Positions 55,094-64,000 of a DNA stretch of 64,000 nt are shown here, one piece after another. The DNA is taken from positions 496,001-560,000 of the forward strand of contig JASKMD010000013.1 in NCBI GenBank assembly GCA_030144725.1, in the 5' to 3' direction. The position numbers and the translations under genes were made by a program. Position 1 is the first letter of the stretch. Each line of letters starts with the position of its first letter. This stretch comes from Haematococcus lacustris. Lineage: Eukaryota > Chlorophyta > Chlorophyceae > Chlamydomonadales > Haematococcaceae. Under the pieces are notes generated by a model that worked only from the letters and a program-made list of their open reading frames with translations, ran no database searches and had not been told where the DNA came from.

Positions 55094-58000
55094 TCACAAT
55101 CCTCCGTTGCCTGGCCGGAGCAGGCTCTCATAGTTTGGGGGGCATTGGTAGCAGCGCGCAAGAATGCCATACGTTCTGGAATTATCAACAATGGTTTTCA
55201 AGGAGTAAGAGATGGCCTGCGGGCAGGCAGGAGGCAGTCAGGCAGGCAGGCAGGCCGGCTGGCAGGCAGGCAGGCAAGCTGGCAGGCAGGCACATACAAT
55301 GCAAAGGGTGTACCGGGCATGACTCTCATCAGCTACCACCACCAGCACTGTAGCACACCATGGCTGCCAGCTAAGCATTTGCTACCAGCATGTGATGCAA
55401 ACATAGATGGTCAGTGCACATAAACGCCATGCATTCTCCGTGCTTACCGCAAAGCCAAATCCAAGGTAGAACACAACAATGAACACAGACAGAAGCAGTG
55501 CAGGCGCCCAGTTAGCAACCTGGGAGTGAGGGAGACGAGCAGTGCAGGCAGTCAAGGGAGCAGTGGTAAGCGAAGAAACCCAACCAAGGGCTGCATGCGC
55601 CCCGTCAAGTGCAGCGCATCAGCCAGTTGATAGAGACCCACACAGGGCAGTACCTTTTGCATCATGGCAGCTCAGAGGGCATACACACAGTGCAGTAGGT
55701 CTGATGATAACAACTATAGAGCATTTGCTGATATGCCAACTCTAGACTATAGCGCTGTCGCAGGTGGTAGGGAACTTCAGACAAAACACAGTTGTGTAGT
55801 GGTTCACGCCTAGTGGTCTGAGTCACTGAAGGCCCCAGTGAAGCCGCTGTGGTGGTAATAAGGGGCTGTACGGTGGGCAGAGCGCCGTGCAAGGTTCACT
55901 CACCCGCAGCCAAGAGAAGGGTGGCAGCACTGCATCCTGCCTGTTGTCCTGGGTGCGGTACAAGAGGGCGAAGGTGAGGGCGGGCAAAGCAAAGGCGGTG
56001 AAGGGCACAGACACAGAGGCCATGAGGCTGTTGATGGCACCGTAGAACGGGAAGGCTGCAGGGGACAGCAGCAGGCAGCAGCAGGGGGATCCTCACAGCC
56101 AGCCAGCAAACGACAGGAGGGGGACACACCAACAGCAACACTCATGGTTATGGCTGGCATCCACTGGCAGGTAGGCTTTACTGGCTGGGTGTCCAACTGC
56201 TGGGCAACAGGGTAAGCACGTGGGACTCACCCATGGCAATAGCCCAGATGAACAGGGACACAGGCAGCCTGCTGGGCAGTCGGATGTACCAGGGCCGAGT
56301 GTGCGTCTTGATCAATCTTTCCCTGCGCGGGAGCACAACACAGGTGAGCCCAAACTCAGCTGCACAGCGCCAAGGCTGGGAATTAGCAAAGTAGACCATG
56401 GCATGGACCTAGGGCACCACAGCATGACCAAAAGGCAGTGCGTGCTTCTGACCAGCTGCCTATGCTGCTCAGTGAGCATCTCCTTTGGCTCATATGCTTA
56501 CTCACCACATGAAGATGGCAGGCAGTACATAGTAGGCGAATGCGGCCAGTTGATGAATGATCATGAGCGCGACAGACGCAACCTTGGCCTTGCTCATGGG
56601 CAGCAGCCCATATCTGCGGGCATGCCAGTCAAGCGTCTGATGGTCAGCAAAGCGTCAGACGGCAAGGTGCCTGATTTGGCATCTGAAATGACATGGGAAT
56701 GTGCAACATCTGGGTACATGGAGCATAGTATGGCAAGAAGGCAATAAGGATACAGCCTTGCATGTCTTAGTGTGATCGTCTCTTGGATGAAGATCGAGCT
56801 AGCTACGCCACTACCTACCGATCTAGCAGCCTGGACAGCGGCACTCTGCCTGATATCCTGCAGATTCCATGCTCCTCACACATCATGGTGCGGTTGGCCA
56901 CCTCGCCAGCCCCCACACTTCCCACACATCCCACATCCCACCAGCCGTGACAATGGCCCTCTGCGTGGGCGCCTGCAGACCCCGTGCGACTCACACATTG
57001 TCCGCCCCGCCGATGAGCTTGGGGAAGGACAAGTTGACGGCAATAGAGTGCGGCACCACCAGGAAGATGGTCCACAGCCAGCCCCCTGTGTAGGCGGTGG
57101 TGTACTGCAGACAGGCAGGCCAGCAAGCTGGTTAGGGCCAGAGCGTACAGCACAACACAGCTGGATCACACGATCATGGAATTCAGATCATAGGTTTGCA
57201 GGCCAGTGGAGATAAGGCCACAATGGGAGCCGGGAGAGGGACGCAGCAAGGGTGGTAGGGGCGGCAGGGGTGGTAGTGGCGATGATAGCAATGCTGAGGC
57301 AGGAGCAGCAGGGGCAGTAGCAGCAAGCAGTCAAGCCGTGCCTACCTGCTTGGGTGACTCCATTGCGTCCATCATCTCAATCTGCCACAGAGCAAGGCAG
57401 TAGGGAAGGAAGGTTCCAGGGCAGTGGTTAAATGTGCAGCAGAGAGCAATAAGGCAAGTGCCAGGCTGGGGTGACAGCAAGCGAGGAAGCACAGGGCGAT
57501 GAGGCAAAGGTGGCAGCACCACTGTCATGCTGCTGTCGCATACATGCAGTACAGCTATGTCATGAAATGTGATGTCATGCTGCTAGTCTCTTCACCACAC
57601 CCATCTTCCCACACCCCTCCAGCAGCACACTGGTCACACCCTGCAGCCCTTGCAAGCACCCACCATAATGGAATGGCCCCCCAGCGCATTCAGCAGCACT
57701 GCGCAGCCGGTGAAGAAATACTGCACACAGCACAGTGACCAGCAGCAGGTTGCCCAGACCACCCTGCACCCCAAGCTTGACCTGCACCCTGAGGGTATGC
57801 ACACTTAGCAACCCGGCAACCCGGCACTCTGCATATGGCCGGGTCCCTGCTGCAGGCCACACAACAGCTGCAGCCTTGCAGCACAGGGCCAGCCTCAGCC
57901 CTCCTCCCCACCTTGCGTTGAGTCAGTGTGAAAACTGGGCCTAGATCTGTTACACGCAACACTGGGCACCCACAAACCCTCTTAGGTTTTCCACTGCTCA

Positions 58001-60813
58001 TTTTCATGACTCACTTCCAGTGACTGCCTTAGCAATGCCTGCTGCTGTCACAGACTTCCCTTCACGGCTCTGCCTCTCAAGGCCCTAGCTGTGAAAGACC
58101 CGTGCTGCTTACCTGCGGGGCGGTGATGGCGCCGTTGGGCTGGTCTGCTGGCCACAGCCGGGCATAGTTTACATCGCCAAAGCCATTCACGCGGGTCTCG
58201 TGGAGGATGTAGATGGCTGTCATGGTGGTGCCTGCCAGTGCTGCGATGTTCAGGATGCGGAAGTGCTTGACTGCAGTGGCGAGCACAGGAGCAGGGGTGA
58301 GCACACAGTGGGCTGGTCACATGCCGGGGTAGGGGTAGGAATGGAAGCGGTGCGATAGGGATAGATAGGAGTGAGAACCGTGTCACCACAGCCCACATAG
58401 CCAAGGCTAGCAGCAGCGCTAGGACCTACGCACACTGCCAATGCACTAACGGCAACTGTAGTCTTATTGAGGTGTCGGGCTGTGGGCAACAGGTAACAGG
58501 GTGAGCTCCCTGAGCTCGCTCTAAGCTACATGCAGAATATGTCCAGCCGTGCCTGCACAAGTGATCGGTTCCATGCAGTGCACGGTTCAAAGTGGCTGAA
58601 AGTAGCCTCGGGCCAAGGCTGGCTGGCAGGCAGACCCATGCAACTCATAACCGAGCCTGCTGAGGACCAGCTGGACTAGGTGACTCACACGAGGGGAAGA
58701 GCACGAAGACCTGCAGCACAGCGCCCCAGATGACCTGCAGCTCCCTGCAGCCAGGAGGGTGACGACCAGGCTGGAGTCAGTCAGCGAAGTTTAGCCAGGG
58801 GCAGCCACCATGACGTGCGTGGCGAGCATGGCAACGCAGCCTTACAGTTCAATAGTCTGTGCAGGGATGCATGGCCAGGCTGACTAGAGCCAGCATGAAG
58901 CAGTTGTGCATGCATAGTAGCGCATGCAGGTTGGACAGGTAGGACAGACAGGCAGGCAGGCAGGCCAGGCAGGCAGGCAGGCTGGTAAGGTGTACGGAAG
59001 AGCAAGCAGGGACATGTCCCGCTCACCGTTTGCTGTGTGTCTTGTCAATACTGTACCAGTCTGCTGCACACGCGATGACTTGGGCTATGCCCGTGCCCAA
59101 CAGCTGCAGGCAGATGATAACCTGGACCACCACCCTGCAGCATCATAACAAACACTTGCACACTGCGTTTGAGCAAGGTAGTCGCATGTCACAGCCCCTT
59201 TGACAACGTTGGGGGGTACATGCAACCAGGTATGGGTTGTGTTATCATCAAAGGTACACCGGGCTACCCACAGTTCAATGGAAGGATGCCTCGACGCGAG
59301 TGCGGTGATGCTGGAAAGGATCGGGAGCAAGGAGACACACACCTCAAGCCATGCTAGGAGGCATCGCAAGCATCAGTCAAGTGAAGGCAGGGAATCACAT
59401 CACAAAGGCAAGCTAGGGCTGTATACAGATCTAATCTACTACAGATCTGGTCTACAGGCAGGCATCGGAGCCTGGCATCGGGGCCTGACCCAGCTCCACG
59501 TGGTTGCTGCACGTTGTGTAGGGTGTGCACGTTGCTGCACGTTTTGCGTGTAGCAGCACATGCAGGCCAGGCCAGCTCACCGCATCTGCTTGCCCAAGAA
59601 GAAGCCCAGCACATCGTGGTACTGGGTGACGTGCTGTGAGGCTTTGGCCCAGGTCCCGGCGGCCAGCATGCGCCGTTTGCGTTCAAGGTACTGCACAAGG
59701 TGTGACACACAAGGGTCACAAACATGGCCCCTCACACCCTTGCCGCTGCCTCAACCGACAGCTTGCCAGGCAGTGAGTTTTAGGCCAGGCAGGTTGTTTG
59801 GGGATATGCAAGGCTGAGCCAGGGAACATCATCAACAGCAGCAGAAGCACACAAGTTCTGTGGCTGCAAGGTGACTTTATCCCAGGTGGCGGCGGAAACA
59901 GCAGGAGCAGCAGCAGCAGCAACACAGAGGCTGTTTGTAATGTTGTTCACCCACTAGCACGTTCATGAGGTAAGTGGTGAAGATGGAGCAAATAATGGCC
60001 ACCAGGGAGAACAGGCCACCAGATATCAGGCCTGCCTTCCAAAGAGCTGCAGGTCAGCAGGCACACAAGCAGGCAAAGCTTCGCTGCAGCCAAAGAGGAG
60101 CAGGTCAGGCAAGAATACACCACGAGGACTGCACTTGCCGCAAGGTCTATGGTAATATTGCTCCCAGGCTTCAACCCAGATCTGCCTGGCTTACTGCCTG
60201 GTTGCTGCTCAAGTCTGGAGCATTTACTGCTGGGAAATTATGTGGCTGGCTGTAGGCTAAATGACCTCCCGCCCTGCGCACCGTTTGGCGTGGTCAGCAT
60301 GATTTGGCCAATCTGGCTGCCCGCAACAGTGAGAAAAGCATCCGGGACAGAGTGGCCCTCCCGGCACATGCGCAGTGCGTAGCGAGCCCACGGCTCATCG
60401 CTGCCACGCTTCCAACTCGCCCACATGCCGGGCCTGACTTGCGTTGTTGCATCGATGGCGACAGTGGCTGCGCGCAGGCCAGGCACGACAGGGTGCTTCA
60501 GACGCCAAGCTGCCGGCTGCTAGCAGGCGTGTTCAGGCAAGCGAAGGGCAGGCAGTGATTGCAGTGCGTCAAAACTCGCTGGCGGACGCGATGCTCGGCT
60601 GTCGGGCGGCCAGGAGAAATTGCGCAGCACATTGTACAGCGAGACACACTCACGTAAAGCGAGGTCACGCACATCCTTATGCGCCTTAACATTTGGCGTG
60701 TCGCTCAAACTGCTATCGCTGGAGTGGTCGGCAGGCACCGGATTGCTCATTTCCCGCCTGTAGCCCTGTCTGGGTAAAGGCGGTTTGTGGATTACGGAGA
60801 CGAGGGCTGGCAT
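55094..60813 (-). CDS. AUX1/LAX-like permease of the AAAP family, about 13 exons
   Basis: AUX1/LAX proteins are plasma-membrane proton symporters that import auxin; the wider AAAP family moves amino acids. Spliced blocks run parallel to plant AUX1 in order: GHSVPDAFLTVAGSQIGQIM; LWKAGLISGGLFSLVAIICS (about 60055-59950); YLERKRRML and HDVLGFFLGKQM; GTGIAQVIACAADWYSID (about 59130-59035); [19 protein letters not shown] (58.2 kb); YFFTGCAVLLNALGGHSIM (57.7 kb); IEMMDAMESPKQ; LVVPHSIAVNLSFPK; LMIIHQLAAFAYYVLPAIF; FPFYGAINSLMASVSVPFTA; ANWAPALLLSVFIVVFYLGF (55519-55448); and finally DNSRTYGILARCYQC (exon 55216-55094), matching the DTFGLFAKCYQC end of AUX1. Multiple membrane spans are evident. The first exons are uncertain: ATG at 60813 or 60750, with a stop at about 60520 that needs an intron. 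Auxin specificity is not proven. Confidence 0.85.
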
Positions 60814-61017
60814 GTCTTAAATGGTCGGCCGGCCGGTCAGCAACTGCAGGAAGCTGGCTACCAGGAGCAGTTGCGGCGCCAGCTTCGCGCAGCGCGCGAT
60901 GCTCACGTAAACCCTGCATGCTTTGCAATGATATGTAGGGAGGCCATCGGCTAAGCTCAGTGCACAGCGTCTGACTCCTAAATCTGAACTCGCAAAACAT
61001 CCGCACGACAAACAGCA
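60814..61017. promoter_or_regulatory. bidirectional promoter gap between the permease and dioxygenase genes
   Basis: About 200 bases separate the divergent start codons. A GGCCGGCCGG run (60827-60836) is the only notable motif. Confidence 0.5.
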
Positions 61018-64000
61018 ATGCCCGCTTTACCCCCATCTGACGTGCCAGTTTCGGCTACTCCCTCCGATGTTCCGCCACCTGCGCAAAAGCAGCCAGACTT
61101 GGAGAAACCTCGCCTGCACCCCGGCCCAAACGGCACTTGGCTGCGAGGTCTGACCCCAGCCTTCAGCACACCCAAACGTGATGGTGCGAACAAAAAAGTC
61201 GGTGATGGTTTGGCGCAGGGTATGCGGTTCGTGAGTTGAATGACTTTCATTACGCTGTGGCACGCGAAGTGGAGATCCCCGCGATTGACCCCGCAGCGGT
61301 ACAGGCGACCAGGTGTGATTCAGAGTCGAAAGTGACAAGTCTGCTTGTGCAGGGCGAGCCTACACGGCCCACACCCGTCTGCGCGCAGAGTGACGCAGCA
61401 GGGAGTGGATGTGGAGCCCGGAACCATTGTGTCCGGTCCCAACGACTGGCGGGCCGCCGATTTCCGGGGCGCGGAGAACGAGCACAAGTGGCAGCTGGTC
61501 TTGCAGGAGCAGGACCTGCAAGAGATTGACTCCGCGCTGGCAAGCTTGGAGTCGCGCGGCGTGCGCATTGAGGTGAGTGCCTTGCCGTTCCCGCCCGTGC
61601 TCTAGCGTGCCGCGCCGGCCCACTGCCGACGAGCACATCCTGCCCTAGTCTTGTCCAATCCTGTCCATCCCACTTGCTGGGCATGCCCGCTTAGCCTCAG
61701 CTCGGCACTCTCCCCCTCCTATCATTTGTTTTACTGTCATCGACTTTGGTTTCCCTGACACTGGCCTGCTTGAGACCCCCTGGGGTACTGCTTTTGATAC
61801 AGGACATGACGGTGGAAGACTTCCCGCTGCCCACCCTGGGCCCCAAGCTTGTGCATGTGCGCGATGAGGTCATCCTGGGCAAAGGCTTCCACCTCATCAG
61901 GTGAGCAGCAGGCAAGCAGGCAGGGCAGGCTGGCAAGCAGGCACTGAGGCCGGGTGAGGGCATAGGCAGTGAGTTTGGGCCAGAAGGTTGGCAGGTCAGG
62001 AGGGGGGCAGCCCAGGGGGATGCCCAGCAGCTCGCGGCATGTGTCCATGGGTTGCATACTGCGCCCTGCCTGTTGCCTCAGGAACTTTCCTGTGCAACGC
62101 CTGAGCCGCTGGCAGACGGTGGCCGCCTACCATGGCTTTGGCCTGTACTGGGGCAAGCCGCAGGCACAGAACGCTAAGGGGCACCTGGTGGGCCACATCA
62201 AGGTGAGTCTCAGTGGCCCGTATACTTCGGATGCTTAAGGTGTGGGCTGTAGGTTTAGGCCATGGAACAAGCAGCAATTGCTGTCCATGACAATTCACAC
62301 ATACACACAGCTTCGATTGTCAGGATTGTCTTGCAAGGATGTCTCTACATGAGTGTGTGGTGATGCTGGGCACTGTATGGCAAAGTGTGCTAAAGAGCTC
62401 TGCTGATCAGTAGGACACTCATGCCTGCCGTCGTGGCTTGCAAAGTGGAGTCACCCTTCAGTGCAACATGCAGTTCAGCGGCACTCAGTTGGCGTGTCAC
62501 AACCAGCACCAATTTTAACAAAGTCATAACCAGCACCTTGACCCTGACTAGGGCCTTCATTGGCGAAGACCACTAGGCGTGGACCACTACAAAACGGTCA
62601 TTGTCTGTGTGGAGTTCCCATGCACATGGCATGCACAAGGCATACACATGGCATACACATGGGCATGGTCGCCTACCACCTACACCATTACCTGACCCAG
62701 AGGGCAAAGCTGGGAAGGCACAACCAGTCTTGCAGCCAAGAGCTGGCATGTGTGACCGATGTGAGTGAGCCTGGTGAGGGTGTGATGACCCGCCTTTGCC
62801 GCCTGCCTTCCAGGCTATTGGCACCGACCCCGGTCTGGAGGGCGTGCGGCCCTACACCACCTCCATCCCCCATGGCTACCACACCGACAACTCGGACATT
62901 GCGGCGCTGCTGTGCCTGCATGATGCGGAGGAGGGCGGCGTGAACAACTGGGTGAGCTCCATCGCGGTGCACAACGCGCTGCTGAGGCGGGGGCGCAAGG
63001 TGAGAGGCTGGGCTGGGCAGCTGGGTCAGAAGGGCACGTGGGTCAAGGGGGAGCTTACACGGATGAACCAAGACTACACATTGTTGACTGAATGTTGCTC
63101 TCAGTACCAGTCAATGCCAGAGGCTCGGCGGTGGCTGAGTGAGAAGGCAGGCAGGGCAGGGAGACCGGCAAGCAGGGCAGCCGGGTCCAGGAGCCAGTGG
63201 GCAGCAGGGCTGACGTCGAGTTGATGGAAGGGCTCTTGTGCTAGGGGTATTGAGGTGATTGTCTTCCATGCTCTCTGGTTCAAAACTTTATACCCTGGCA
63301 GTCAGGTGCTTGTCGACTTGTTATCCCACCTCCTCCCATCCCCATGCAGCCATGCACCCACTGGTGTGGCTCCACCTGCTGCCCCTTGCCTGCTGCCCCC
63401 CCTGCACCCAGGACTTGGTGGAGGTGCTGACCAATGGCGACTACTGGCTGCCCGCCCACAATGTGTGGGGCTCTCCTTCCGACCGCTGGGACGCCAGTGG
63501 CTCTCACCCCGGGCCTACCTGGGTCAGCACCCCGCCCTTCCTGTACCACAACAACCGCCTGAGTGTGACCTACAAGGAGGGTGAGTGGGGCCCCCACCTG
63601 CCATGCCACCTGCAGCTCCTTACCTAGGTGTGCATGCAGGTTTCAGCTGGCCATCAGTTACATAGGCCTGGGATGTCCTTGGGCTTGCTTCCATCGTAGT
63701 CAAGTTACAGGATGGCATGGGACTGCTGGTACTGGCTGTAGGCGCCTATTACTACTATTACAAGTTCCCTGACGCCCCCCGCTTCACCCCCCTCCAGGAG
63801 GAGGCGCTGAGGTAAGGCAAGCCTCCACTCCAGCTGCAACCCTTTGCCTAAACCCGACCCTGATCCTGATTCTGACCAACCAAGTTTGGCTTGTGCACCT
63901 GACCCTGACCGCCTCACCCTGACCGCTGGACCTGCCGCTGACCTTGACCCATCAGATTAGCGTGGATAGTGTCACATGGTTCCATGATTACATGATGTAT
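61018..64000 (+). CDS. TauD/TfdA-type Fe(II)/2-oxoglutarate dioxygenase, 3' end beyond window
   Basis: Exon 1 (61018 to about 61228) starts MPALPPSDVPVSATPS. Then come about 61407-61571 (GTIVSGPNDWRAADF), 61803-61900 (LVHVRDEVILGKGFHLIR), 62082-62202 (WQTVAAYHGFGLYWGKPQAQ), 62814-63000 (IPHGYHTDNSDIAALLCLHD), 63412-63580 (NGDYWLPAHNVWGSPSDR) and 63742-63811 (AYYYYKFPDAPRF). HTD in exon 62814-63000 fits the HxD iron-binding pair of TauD-like enzymes, which oxidise small substrates using O2 and 2-oxoglutarate. The distal His and the Arg that binds 2-oxoglutarate should be in exons past the window edge. The substrate is unknown. The acceptor of exon 2 is ambiguous between two adjacent AG sites. 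Confidence 0.75.

Overview
The window is nuclear DNA from a GC-rich eukaryote, most likely a chlorophycean green alga (inference). The genes have many short exons with GT-AG and some GC-AG introns. One gene encodes elongation factor 3 and another an AUX1/LAX-type permease. Simple repeats are abundant and 500 N mark an assembly gap. I see no bacterial operons and no rRNA, tRNA or CRISPR.

Host genes, left to right: a complete eEF3 gene (10518-18935, +); a small Sel1-repeat gene (33389-34435, -) sharing a 210-bp promoter gap with a 19-exon BOP1/Erb1 ribosome-biogenesis gene (34646-44503, +); an F-box/LRR-like gene (47184-48637, +); and a divergent pair at the right, an AUX1/LAX-like amino-acid/auxin permease (55094-60813, -) and a TauD/TfdA-type Fe(II)/2-oxoglutarate dioxygenase (61018 to beyond the window, +). 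EF3 and BOP1 serve translation and large-subunit assembly; I see no shared pathway among the others.

The rest is mobile DNA dominated by one theme: at least six loci, plus fragments, encode proteins with the split RuvC signature of Fanzor, the eukaryotic TnpB-type RNA-guided nucleases. Copies A (1-1432, -), D (30093-32422, +), E (48638-51250, -) and F (51262-54830, +) form one family with a shared exon structure and a shared 3' end carrying a long hairpin and ending in GGGGGCTG. Copies B (1762-8469, +) and C (19581-28088, +) are more divergent. C is followed by a 222-bp structured non-coding module that recurs alone at 9495-9716. Such 3' modules are where guide (omega) RNAs lie in TnpB/Fanzor loci. 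Every copy carries at least one defect; F is nearest to intact. C is split by a complete, very young Ty3/gypsy element (20056-26338, 300-bp LTRs, 5-bp target duplication).

Simple repeats are closely tied to these elements: a (GACCT)n array of about 5 kb fills an intron of copy B, shorter arrays fill another intron of A, D, E and F, and a 1.3-kb (GCCCC)n array abuts a Fanzor remnant at 45.5 kb. Two duplicated fragments of genes in this window also lie elsewhere in it, one in a BOP1 intron and one downstream of EF3.
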